Positions 1-4,897 are shown, numbered from the stretch's first letter. The stretch: DNA of 7,427 nt from Candidatus Methanocomedens sp. (GCA_013374385.1 QBUR01000142.1:1-7427), one strand, 5' to 3'. Program-made: numbers and translations. The notes: generated from the letters alone by a model not told the origin.

Positions 1-39
1 CGCAGAGCTGTGGGGTATAACGATTAAGATTAAACGCTA

Positions 40-459
40 TCATTCAATAATTGCTTCTATTGTGACATTGGTCTTCATAGAATTGATAACAAGTGCACTT
101 TGTTCGACCTGCTTAACTATCTTTCTTACGTTTTCTTTATCACTATCTGTCTTTATTCTTGATTTTACAACGATTTTTGTGAACATTAACTGGCCATCAA
201 CTTTTTCAAGTATACCTTCTGCACTGGATTCATAAGACATTAGATTGATGCCAGCTTTCTTTGCCTTTGTAATAAATGTTGTCAGGCAACATGCATGAGC
301 AGATGCAACAAACAGTTCTTCAGGGCTAATAAAACCTTCCGGGCCATGAAACTCAGGTGGGGTGGCAAATTTAAAACTTGCCTTATCTCCGAAAAACATG
401 GATGCTTGATACTCGCTATTCCATTTTAGTGTATTTGAGAAAATAAATTTAGTTTCCAT
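40..459 (-). CDS. OsmC/Ohr-family protein
   Basis: 139-residue protein of the OsmC/Ohr fold, a family of small thiol peroxidases that reduce organic hydroperoxides in the cytoplasm. The family hallmark is visible around residues 44-63: an S-P-E-E-L-F stretch followed by an A-H-A-C-C-L-T-T-F helix, so C58 (or its neighbour C57) is the likely peroxidatic cysteine. The second family cysteine, usually in a C-P-x-S context near the C-terminus, is replaced here by A122 (S-A-L-V-I-N). This makes classic two-cysteine chemistry doubtful. I chose the ATG at 459 rather than the in-frame GTG at 477, because a GAGG ribosome binding site at 468-471 lies 8 bases upstream of the ATG and falls inside the longer reading frame. 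The gene follows a terminator-like hairpin, so it may be transcribed separately from the operon upstream. Family assignment is firm; substrate is unknown. Confidence 0.88.
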   Translation of the reverse strand: METKFIFSNTLKWNSEYQASMFFGDKASFKFATPPEFHGPEGFISPEELFVASAHACCLTTFITKAKKAGINLMSYESSAEGILEKVDGQLMFTKIVVKSRIKTDSDKENVRKIVKQVEQSALVINSMKTNVTIEAIIE

Positions 460-462
460 TTT

Positions 463-471
463 CCTTTCCTC
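463..471 (-). promoter_or_regulatory. RBS deciding the start of the OsmC-family gene
   Basis: On the minus strand a GAGGAAAGG purine run precedes the ATG at 459; its GAGG core is 8 bases away. This favours the ATG over the GTG at 477, which would place the purine run inside the coding region. Confidence 0.6.
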
Positions 472-504
472 ATCCACGATAATACTTTAGTCAAATTGTT
501 CGTT

Positions 505-553
505 AAAAAAACCAAAGAGGTTACACAGAGAATATGAAACTCTGTGCACCTCT
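505..553 (-). terminator. Hairpin plus U7 tract after the DUF2180 genes
   Basis: Read on the minus strand, a stem of 6 bp (548-553 with 516-521) continues after a small internal loop into a 7-bp stem (540-546 with 524-530), closed by a 9-base loop (531-539). It is followed a few bases later by seven consecutive T (505-511). It begins 8 bases after the stop codon of the DUF2180 gene ending at 562 and lies upstream of the OsmC-family gene. The shape is that of an intrinsic terminator. In archaea the U-tract alone can suffice, so the near-palindrome may also be a dispersed intergenic repeat. Confidence 0.6.
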
Positions 554-561
554 ATCTCCTT

Positions 562-780
562 TTAATCAGTCGCAATATATGTTGTTTCGATGCAATATTC
601 GCATAAGAACCTGGGCAGGTCTTTTTCCATTGTTTTCACAGGCATAGGGTAATGACCTTCCCATATCTCCAGGTCTGCCCTTCGAGCATGTTCCATGCAT
701 AATCCCATGCCGCAGACTATGCAGATACTAACAGCTTCTTCTGTCTTGTTATTTTCATCACAGATAAAACATTTCAGCAT
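562..780 (-). CDS. DUF2180-family small zinc-binding protein (copy B)
   Basis: 72-residue protein resembling the archaeal DUF2180 family (function unknown). Eight potential metal ligands are spaced as in cross-brace zinc fingers: C4/C7, C20/C23, C28/H31 and C60/C63, with the signature I-C-I-V-C-G-M-G-L-C-M-E-H in the middle. I chose the ATG at 780; the in-frame GTG at 792 overlaps the GGTGGTGA ribosome binding site (786-793), and the M-L-K-C start matches the paralog's M-K-C start. Its start lies 13 bases after the stop of the paralogous gene upstream, so translation is probably coupled. It is the last gene before the hairpin terminator. The acidic and tryptophan-containing middle (W40, E41, G42) is also shared with the paralog. 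A role as a metal-dependent protein-protein adaptor is inference only. Confidence 0.8.
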   Translation of the reverse strand: MLKCFICDENNKTEEAVSICIVCGMGLCMEHARRADLEIWEGHYPMPVKTMEKDLPRFLCEYCIETTYIATD

Positions 781-785
781 ATCTT

Positions 786-793
786 TCACCACC
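786..793 (-). promoter_or_regulatory. RBS between the two DUF2180 genes
   Basis: A GGTGGTGA run on the minus strand ends 5 bases before the ATG at 780 and directly follows the upstream paralog's stop codon (794-796). It decides the start and suggests translational coupling. Confidence 0.6.
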
Positions 794-1006
794 TTAAATA
801 TTTTCCTTTAATGCCGCATGGCAGGGCGGACAGATTATTCGTTTGACATGTTCCAGATCCGGTTTTAATCTGACCGGATATGATCCATCCCAGACAGGAG
901 TTTCCTCCCTGATCATGTGTTCACGGCATACCGCCATTCCACAGACAATACAAACCCCTACTGCATCGGAATGTTTTCCTTGTTCTGCACAGATATAACA
1001 TTTCAT
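794..1006 (-). CDS. DUF2180-family small zinc-binding protein (copy A)
   Basis: 70-residue paralog of the gene immediately downstream. The ligand pattern is the same: C3/C6, C19/C22, C27/H30 and C59/C62, with H63 as a possible alternative. The core C-I-V-C-G-M-A-V-C-R-E-H is nearly identical to copy B, while the region between W39 and C59 has diverged. A strong GAGAGGTGA ribosome binding site precedes the ATG at 1006. The gene starts 18 bases after the stop of the rubredoxin-like gene and belongs to the operon that begins with the disulfide reductase. Zinc binding is inferred from ligand spacing; iron cannot be excluded given the redox neighbours. No biochemical function is known to me for this family. 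Confidence 0.82.
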   Translation of the reverse strand: MKCYICAEQGKHSDAVGVCIVCGMAVCREHMIREETPVWDGSYPVRLKPDLEHVKRIICPPCHAALKENI

Positions 1007-1024
1007 AGTATTTTCACCTCTCTA

Positions 1025-1180
1025 TTATAGTCTGTCATCAACTCCAGTACCGGTGTTACACTCCGGAATGTAGCAACTGACATCAATAAACTCACATTTC
1101 TCGCCGCATGAAGGACATTGATCCGGCGGCACATCAGCTTCAAATGTATATCCACAGTTCGAGCATTTCCAATTGACCAT
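1025..1180 (-). CDS. Rubredoxin-like small metalloprotein
   Basis: 51-residue protein with the rubredoxin-type FeCys4 knuckles C6-S-N-C9-G-Y and C22-P-S-C25-G. It is shorter than classical rubredoxin (about 52-54 residues with a 29-residue knuckle gap) and instead resembles the rubredoxin-like tails found on rubrerythrins and related archaeal proteins. A cysteine-rich C-terminal part contains C29, C36 and C41 in a D-V-S-C-Y-I-P-E-C context. A textbook AGGAGGT site precedes the ATG at 1180 with 6-base spacing. The gene lies 47 bases downstream of the ferredoxin:disulfide reductase gene, so it is a plausible electron carrier for it. As I recall, Methanosarcina ferredoxin:disulfide reductase carries a fused rubredoxin-like domain, which supports this pairing. 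The C-terminal cysteines could bind a second metal or be redox active. Confidence 0.85.
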   Translation of the reverse strand: MVNWKCSNCGYTFEADVPPDQCPSCGEKCEFIDVSCYIPECNTGTGVDDRL

Positions 1181-1227
1181 ATTTATACCTCCTTTTCATT
1201 TCCAGTTGTGATTCCATTAAAAGACGA

Positions 1228-1503
1228 TCATTTCACATACAGTGCACATTTACATGCTCCTCTTTGATCCATATCCCTGCTTCGATATACGCACGGACAG
1301 ATGATCTTCTTGTCTTTCTCTTTATCACCTGATACTTCTCTGCAGCTACAGTACACTTCTCCATATTGTTTTTTATTGTTGGCAAGACCTTTTATTGCCA
1401 TCATTACAATGTCATAATCAGGATTCAATTTGTATCCTGATGCTGACGCATTTGCTTTAGCCCACTCATACATCTCAGTTTCCAAATCTTCAGATTGTGC
1501 CAC
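1228..1503 (-). CDS. Ferredoxin:thioredoxin (disulfide) reductase, catalytic subunit
   Basis: 91-residue protein with the three paired-cysteine motifs of the FTR catalytic chain: C52-S-C54, C69-P-C71 and C84-K-C86. By analogy with the plant/cyanobacterial enzyme, C52, C69, C71 and C84 would hold the [4Fe-4S] cluster, and C54-C86 would form the redox disulfide. The enzyme passes single electrons from ferredoxin to a thioredoxin or similar disulfide protein in the cytoplasm. Unlike plant FTR, the first motif is CSC rather than CPC, the His of the last CHC is Lys, and the last spacing is 12 residues instead of 8, which fits archaeal/bacterial FDR-type members. The start is the GTG at 1503, placed after a GGAGAAGTGAT site; an ATG ten codons in is a less likely alternative. 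It is the first gene of an operon led by a clear TATA box. No variable subunit or thioredoxin is in the window. Confidence 0.88.
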   Translation of the reverse strand: MAQSEDLETEMYEWAKANASASGYKLNPDYDIVMMAIKGLANNKKQYGEVYCSCREVSGDKEKDKKIICPCVYRSRDMDQRGACKCALYVK

Positions 1504-1542
1504 TATATATCACTTCTCCATTCTATATTCTTTTTTTTACTG

Positions 1543-1550
1543 TATATAAA
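1543..1550 (-). promoter_or_regulatory. TATA box of the disulfide reductase operon
   Basis: Minus-strand TTTATATA, a consensus archaeal TATA box, lies 40 bases upstream of the GTG start at 1503. Initiation about 25 bases downstream would give a leader of roughly 15-20 bases, long enough to include the ribosome binding site. The flanking A-tract (minus strand) is typical of an AT-rich promoter. Confidence 0.65.
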
Positions 1551-1601
1551 GTATTACTATGCATACTCAAGTAAATCCAACCGAAGGGAGTATTTTCTTG
1601 C

Positions 1602-2369
1602 TTAATTTTTATAACAGTTAAGGTCATTATACAAAACCAGCATCTGCTCTACAGCATCCCGGATAATATACCCTGCCTCGTGCAATATAGTATCCCCAAG
1701 CTCTGTGTCCCGCTCCATACTTCCAGTGCACGGGTAGGCATGGTGAACCTCTGACACCGTCTCCTTGTAATCAGCCACATCAGACCACTTCAACTTCTTT
1801 GCCACGAACCATGTACATCCACAGGGGGCATCCCGCAACACCTCCACATGAGTAAAGGTCTGCCCGTCATCGCTGAGCCGTATCTCCAGCTCAGGCCTGC
1901 CGAAACCCATCCTCACAAACTCATCTATCACAGGCTTGCCAGTCATCTCCAGCGAACAAAATGGCTTGGGGAACTCGCACTCCACACCCATGGATTCCAG
2001 TTTTTCTGACAATTGCTTCTGCAATCCCAGTGGTGCCCACCCTGGCTCCTCCACAGGCACAATCACCGCCCTTGTACCAGTGGAGCCTACAACAAGGGGC
2101 AGACCTGCCAGCAGGTCAGGGTGAATACCCATAGCCAATATCAAATCGCACACTCCCATCTCTGGAAGGAACTCACCCGGTTCTTCAATAAATTCAGGTA
2201 ATCCGGTCGGCAATTCATGTATCTCATAAACCAAATCCCCAAAAGACACCCTTCCGCTCCTGCACTTATCACACAGGTCGCCGCAGGATATGCAAAAATT
2301 GCTTGGGTTAACCAGATTGCCTACAACTTTAGCGCCGAACTCACCTGTATACAATATGCTGATTCGCAT
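1602..2369 (-). CDS. DUF166-family protein
   Basis: 255-residue protein of the archaeal DUF166 family, sometimes labelled 'thymidylate synthase' in databases without visible support from the sequence. The N-terminus M-R-I-S-I-L-Y-T-G-E-F-G looks like the first strand and loop of a Rossmann-like fold. A C26-x2-C29-x3-C33-x2-C36 cluster follows and could bind an Fe-S cluster or zinc. Later conserved-looking blocks are D-A-P-C-G-C-T-W-F (residues 180-188) and H-H-A-Y-P-C-T-G-S-M (209-218). I chose the ATG at 2369 with a GAGGTC site; an upstream in-frame start at 2411 lies inside the TrmB gene and gives an unrelated N-terminal extension. One base separates it from the regulator's stop codon, so the two are co-translated. 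The many cysteines suit a redox or sulfur-related role, but the function is not known. Confidence 0.85.
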   Translation of the reverse strand: MRISILYTGEFGAKVVGNLVNPSNFCISCGDLCDKCRSGRVSFGDLVYEIHELPTGLPEFIEEPGEFLPEMGVCDLILAMGIHPDLLAGLPLVVGSTGTRAVIVPVEEPGWAPLGLQKQLSEKLESMGVECEFPKPFCSLEMTGKPVIDEFVRMGFGRPELEIRLSDDGQTFTHVEVLRDAPCGCTWFVAKKLKWSDVADYKETVSEVHHAYPCTGSMERDTELGDTILHEAGYIIRDAVEQMLVLYNDLNCYKN

Positions 2370-2370
2370 C

Positions 2371-3204
2371 TTAGACCTCTGCCTTGATGATTGCAATATA
2401 TTCAGGGTCAATTATCCAGTTGGCCCACACCTTCTCTTCGACAACCATATTATCCCGATACGGTATGTTGATCCACAAGGCCTCCTTTTCGTCAAATAAC
2501 ATATGAATGGCTATGAACCTGTTGCCGTGGACCTCTTTCAGGAAATCTTCCTTTGACTGCGCCGTGGGTGTGGCCATGGGAAAATTCTTGCACCTGGCTT
2601 CAAAATTGGGACGCTTCATTTTAATCCGCTTCTTGAGTGCAGCATTCATATCCACGATAGGTGGGCCCATTATCTGCACACTTATCTTGATTTTTTGAGG
2701 GGTACTAATGAACAACTGGTTGAATGTAGTATCATCAATTGGGCCCGTAATATTACCGTATATCCCTTGCTTAGCCCTCTCGCCAATTTCCTGAATCTTC
2801 CTGACAACATTATCCAGCCCCCGGATTGTCCATAACTCCTGTCTGAGCATTTCCTGGTTATCATCGTAAATCGGTTCCAGCATCTTGCGGACCAGATTAA
2901 CCGATTCATCCACTTTTGAGATGAGCACATTTCCTGCCGAATTTGCTGCGGTTTTCGGATGTTTGGCACGGTATTTCTTGGGACGGTCAGTAGTAGAATC
3001 TATCCAGCCCTTGTTGCGCAATCCTTCCAGGGTACGGTACACGATAGCATGCTGTACCTGGATAATCTTACTAATATCTTCGGCAGTCATCACTCCACTG
3101 ACTACCAGTGCATGGTACGCCTGGGCTTCCTTGTGTGTCAGGTCAAGAGCCAGTAATGCACTCAATAATTGTTTATCCACTGAACTGGGGGGTTCTTTTA
3201 TCAT
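2371..3204 (-). CDS. TrmB-family transcriptional regulator
   Basis: 277-residue regulator. Residues about 13-85 form a TrmB-type winged helix: L-L-A-L-D-L-T-H-K-E-A-Q-A-Y as first helix, a recognition helix near H52-R63 (H-A-I-V-Y-R-T-L), and a wing ending R-P-K-K-Y-R-A. A helical linker (about 95-125) leads to a C-terminal effector-type domain starting near L-W-T-I-R-G. TrmB proteins bind promoter DNA as dimers and respond to small ligands, classically sugars; the ligand here is unknown. The ATG at 3204 is preferred because an AT-rich promoter element just upstream would give a near-leaderless transcript; an ATG at 3231 would add nine residues but lies inside the TATA-like/palindromic element. 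No ribosome binding site is evident for either. The gene is divergent from the superoxide reductase/Fe-S array, which makes that array and itself likely targets. Confidence 0.82.
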   Translation of the reverse strand: MIKEPPSSVDKQLLSALLALDLTHKEAQAYHALVVSGVMTAEDISKIIQVQHAIVYRTLEGLRNKGWIDSTTDRPKKYRAKHPKTAANSAGNVLISKVDESVNLVRKMLEPIYDDNQEMLRQELWTIRGLDNVVRKIQEIGERAKQGIYGNITGPIDDTTFNQLFISTPQKIKISVQIMGPPIVDMNAALKKRIKMKRPNFEARCKNFPMATPTAQSKEDFLKEVHGNRFIAIHMLFDEKEALWINIPYRDNMVVEEKVWANWIIDPEYIAIIKAEV

Positions 3205-3217
3205 CTTTGTGTTGATA

Positions 3218-3235
3218 ATATATGGGAACATATAT
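3218..3235. promoter_or_regulatory. Perfect dyad overlapping the regulator's promoter
   Basis: The plus strand reads ATATATG, a 4-base GGAA spacer, then CATATAT: perfect 7-bp arms. The right arm overlaps the AT-rich TATA-like run (about 3230-3238, minus strand) that would drive the TrmB gene about 32 bases upstream of its ATG at 3204. It is a candidate autoregulatory operator, though AT-rich dyads arise easily by chance. Confidence 0.4.
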
Positions 3236-3281
3236 ATTCTTTTTCTTCAATACGTAATTGATAATGCTGTAAACCAAATGG

Positions 3282-3288
3282 TTATATA
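3282..3288 (+). promoter_or_regulatory. TATA box of the redox/Fe-S array
   Basis: TTATATA, preceded by an A-rich BRE-like ACCAAATGG, lies 49 bases before the first ATG (3337). Initiation near 3310 would give a leader of about 25 bases carrying a GGAGGT site (3323-3328). Confidence 0.5.
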
Positions 3289-3290
3289 GC

Positions 3291-3307
3291 GGAATCTACA
3301 AAATTCC
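3291..3307. promoter_or_regulatory. Inverted repeat between TATA box and predicted transcription start
   Basis: GGAAT, 7-base spacer, ATTCC: perfect 5-bp arms directly downstream of the TATA box of the plus-strand array. The position suits a repressor operator, possibly for the divergent TrmB protein. The arms are short, so the call is tentative. Confidence 0.35.
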
Positions 3308-3336
3308 TATCATAAATTTAGTGGAGGTTAATAAGA

Positions 3337-3459
3337 ATGACTGTAATGGAAGAAGGCGAAAAGTATACATGCAATATTTGCGGGAACGAAGTAACTGTGA
3401 CTAAAGTCGGGGGCGGAACCCTGGTCTGTTGTGGAGAAGATATGGAACTCGTGAAATAG
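3337..3459 (+). CDS. Desulforedoxin-like protein (desulfoferrodoxin N-terminal domain)
   Basis: 40-residue protein with C12-N-I-C15 and the adjacent pair C31-C32, the FeCys4 pattern of desulforedoxin and of the N-terminal domain (centre I) of desulfoferrodoxin. Such proteins bind a single iron in a distorted rubredoxin-like site and transfer electrons. The order K-Y-T-C-N-I-C-G-N ... L-V-C-C-G-E-D-M-E-L matches the domain from start to end, so it is complete rather than truncated. A GGAGGT site lies 8 bases before the ATG. It is the first gene of the plus-strand array. A superoxide reductase lacking this domain is encoded 0.4 kb downstream, so this protein may act in trans as its electron donor or accessory. 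Confidence 0.87.
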   Translation: MTVMEEGEKYTCNICGNEVTVTKVGGGTLVCCGEDMELVK

Positions 3460-3477
3460 TACATGTAACCTGAAATT

Positions 3478-3481
3478 GGAG
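3478..3481 (+). promoter_or_regulatory. RBS deciding the start of the AhpD-like gene
   Basis: GGAG is 8 bases from the ATG at 3490 but only 2 bases from the in-frame ATG at 3484, which favours 3490. Confidence 0.5.
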
Positions 3482-3489
3482 TAATGATA

Positions 3490-3837
3490 ATGAACGAACA
3501 CAAGAAGATTATTGAGAATATTGGAAATAAGTTAGGGTTTGAACCTCAAATACTGCATACAGTGGCTCAACTTGACCCCGATTTTCTTCAGGCATACCAT
3601 AAATGTGATAAAAAAATGCTATCTGACGGGGCTTTGCCTGCAAAGATGAAAGTGCTTATGGCACTGGCTGTAGTAGCATCCCAGCGTTGCGAATCCTGTA
3701 CTGTCGCGCAGATGAGAAGTGCATTGAACCAGGGTGCGACTAAAGAAGAGATTATGGAAACCATGGAAGTGGTATTCCTCACATCGGGCGCTCCGGGCGT
3801 GGCTTCATGCAGGGAAGCGTTGAAATTAGTGAAATGA
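3490..3837 (+). CDS. AhpD-like / carboxymuconolactone decarboxylase-family CxxC protein
   Basis: 115-residue all-helical protein of the CMD/AhpD-like family. The redox motif R-C67-E-S-C70-T is followed by the usual A-L-x-x-G-A-T-K-E-E-I helix pair. In AhpD proper the second cysteine is followed four residues later by a His that takes part in proton relay; here that position is Q74, so a proton relay would have to differ. Members act as disulfide reductases or peroxidases, often beside peroxiredoxins; here the neighbours are an iron-sulfur/superoxide array. The ATG at 3490 is chosen by ribosome-binding-site spacing. The gene begins 30 bases after the desulforedoxin-like gene and ends 21 bases before superoxide reductase. 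A thiol-redox role is well supported by the CxxC; a decarboxylase role is not, as the partners of that pathway are absent. Confidence 0.85.
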   Translation: MNEHKKIIENIGNKLGFEPQILHTVAQLDPDFLQAYHKCDKKMLSDGALPAKMKVLMALAVVASQRCESCTVAQMRSALNQGATKEEIMETMEVVFLTSGAPGVASCREALKLVK

Positions 3838-3858
3838 TTTAGTAGAGTGGGTACGATT

Positions 3859-4227
3859 ATGGAAGAGAAGAATTTTTTTGATGGAATGAACCATCCAGCC
3901 AATGCGGCAGACCTTACTGACGCAGAAAAGAAACACATCCCGGTGATAGGCTCGCCGGGTAGTGTAAAACCAGGTGAACCCTTTGAGGTCAGTGTTACAG
4001 TGGGCAGCATCTCACACGTAATGGAACCAGCGCACCACATACAGTGGATTGAACTGTATGCCAATGAGAATTTCCTGGCCAGGGTTGCACTCACTCCCGG
4101 ATTCACAAAAGCTATTGCTACATTGACGGTTGTGATGCAAGCAACCGGAAGTATAACATTAAAAGCTATAGAGCGATGCAATATCCACGGATTGTGGGAA
4201 AATACCAGAGATATTACTGTCGGTTAA
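3859..4227 (+). CDS. sor: Superoxide reductase (neelaredoxin type)
   Basis: 122-residue single-domain superoxide reductase, which reduces superoxide to hydrogen peroxide at a ferrous Fe(His)4Cys site without releasing oxygen, an arrangement suited to anaerobes. The ligands are visible: H26 in E-K-K-H-I-P, H53 and H59 in the S-H-x5-H-H-I-Q-W segment, and C107/H110 in E-R-C-N-I-H-G-L-W. The N-terminus M-E-E-K-N-F-F-D-G-M-N is typical of neelaredoxins. The Lys before H26 is kept, but the Glu sits one residue earlier than in the common E-K-H. No desulforedoxin domain is attached; that domain is encoded separately at 3337-3459. The start at 3859 is preferred over a GTG at 3847, which has no clear ribosome binding site. 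Electrons probably come from rubredoxin-type proteins. Confidence 0.92.
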   Translation: MEEKNFFDGMNHPANAADLTDAEKKHIPVIGSPGSVKPGEPFEVSVTVGSISHVMEPAHHIQWIELYANENFLARVALTPGFTKAIATLTVVMQATGSITLKAIERCNIHGLWENTRDITVG

Positions 4228-4232
4228 GTGAT

Positions 4233-4248
4233 TTGAAATATTTTTCAA
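4233..4248. other. Small AT-rich hairpin between sor and tusA
   Basis: TTGAAA, loop TATT, TTTCAA: a perfect 6-bp stem in the 30-base gap, followed by an eight-A run (4251-4258, the last being the first base of the tusA-like start codon). The weak stem is not a convincing terminator on the plus strand because an A-run, not a T-run, follows. It might affect translation of the next gene, which has no clear ribosome binding site. Confidence 0.3.
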
Positions 4249-4257
4249 GCAAAAAAA

Positions 4258-4506
4258 ATGAACGAAAATTCAGAAATACATCCTGATAAGACACTGGACT
4301 GCATTGGGCTGTTCTGTCCCATACCTGTGTTCAATACCACAGAGACAATTAATGATATTGAAATAGGTGAAGTGCTTGAGGTGCTGACCGATGACCCGGC
4401 TTCGACACAGGATATTCCCAGATGGGCCAAGCGGACCGGGCACAAATTGTTGAAATTTGAGGACCAGGGTGATAATTTCCGATTCCTTATTGAGAGAACG
4501 AAATAA
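4258..4506 (+). CDS. tusA: TusA-like sulfur carrier protein
   Basis: 82-residue member of the TusA/SirA/YeeD family. The defining motif is L-D-C15-I-G-L-F-C20-P-I-P-V, with C20 of C-P-x-P as the persulfide-carrying cysteine; C15 is common in family members. The remainder (D-D-P-A-S-T-Q-D-I-P-R-W-A) is typical, so the domain is complete. TusA proteins accept sulfane sulfur, in bacteria from IscS, and pass it to DsrE-type proteins or biosynthetic enzymes. Here a DsrE-family gene follows after 17 bases and an IscS homolog after that. No convincing ribosome binding site precedes the ATG (the leader is A-rich with a small hairpin), but the conserved core begins only 12 residues in, so no later start is plausible. 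Role in sulfur transfer is inferred from family and context. Confidence 0.9.
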   Translation: MNENSEIHPDKTLDCIGLFCPIPVFNTTETINDIEIGEVLEVLTDDPASTQDIPRWAKRTGHKLLKFEDQGDNFRFLIERTK

Positions 4507-4523
4507 TTAAGGAGATATGAAAG

Positions 4524-4889
4524 ATGGGCGAAGAGATTTTATTATATGTCCAGACCAGTGGTGTGAGTACACCAGAGAGATTATATTCCCCTCTGGTACT
4601 TGCCCAGACCGCAAAGGCCATGGGTATAGAGGCAGCAATTTATTTTTTGGGCATGGGTGTTACAGTGGTAAAGAAAGGAGAAGCTGAAAAAGTGCAGGTC
4701 GGGAGTTTCCCAAACCTTAAGGAAGTACTTGACCAGACCACAGCCGCGGGTGTGAAACTCTATGTTTGTGAAGCCAGTACCCAGTTGATAGGTCTGGAGA
4801 AAGGTGAGTTCATCCCTGAAGTCGAAATCGTGGGGGCAGCAACCCTTAACGATCTGGTGCTGGAAGCTGACGGAACAATGTGGTTTTAA
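4524..4889 (+). CDS. DsrE-family protein
   Basis: 121-residue protein of the DsrE/DsrF-like group that is often called 'predicted peroxiredoxin'. The N-terminal strand E-E-I-L-L-Y-V-Q-T-S-G, the central G-M-G-V-T-V-V-K-K-G-E and L-Y-V-C82-E-A-S form the expected alpha/beta fold, with C82 as the single conserved cysteine that could carry a persulfide. In bacterial TusBCD and Dsr systems such proteins hand sulfur to or from TusA; in archaea most remain uncharacterised. A GGAG site lies 9 bases before the ATG. The stop codon is 14 bases before the preferred IscS start, and the IscS ribosome binding site begins 2 bases after it. It probably exchanges sulfur with the adjacent TusA-like protein, though C82 is the only cysteine in the protein. 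Confidence 0.87.
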   Translation: MGEEILLYVQTSGVSTPERLYSPLVLAQTAKAMGIEAAIYFLGMGVTVVKKGEAEKVQVGSFPNLKEVLDQTTAAGVKLYVCEASTQLIGLEKGEFIPEVEIVGAATLNDLVLEADGTMWF

Positions 4890-4891
4890 AA

Positions 4892-4897
4892 AGGTGG
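4892..4897 (+). promoter_or_regulatory. RBS deciding a TTG start for iscS
   Basis: AGGTGG lies 6 bases before an in-frame TTG at 4904. A GTG at 4880 lies upstream of it, and the ATG at 4919 is 21 bases away, too far. The TTG start gives M-N-R-V-Y-M-D-N-A, the usual N-terminus of the family. Confidence 0.55.

Noticed and set aside
1551..1601. Weak inverted repeat (ATACTC...GAGTAT) after the DUF166 gene as a terminator
   Set aside because: The 6-bp arms enclose a loop of about 20 bases with no following T-run on the minus strand, so it is not convincing.
1936..2201. Plus-strand open frames opposite the DUF166 gene
   Set aside because: They lie antisense to a gene with recognisable DUF166 motifs, have no convincing ribosome binding site or promoter, and encode low-complexity translations with no recognisable family.
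1602..2411. DUF166 gene as thymidylate synthase, with a start at 2411
   Set aside because: No thymidylate synthase active-site motif is visible, and the N-terminal extension is simply read out of the TrmB coding region in another frame.
2885..3289. 134-codon plus-strand frame opposite the TrmB gene
   Set aside because: It is antisense to the helix-turn-helix part of the regulator and runs across the divergent promoter; the translation resembles no family.
3588..4181. 197-codon minus-strand frame opposite the AhpD-like and superoxide reductase genes
   Set aside because: It spans two well-supported genes and the gap between them on the other strand; it is a shadow frame.
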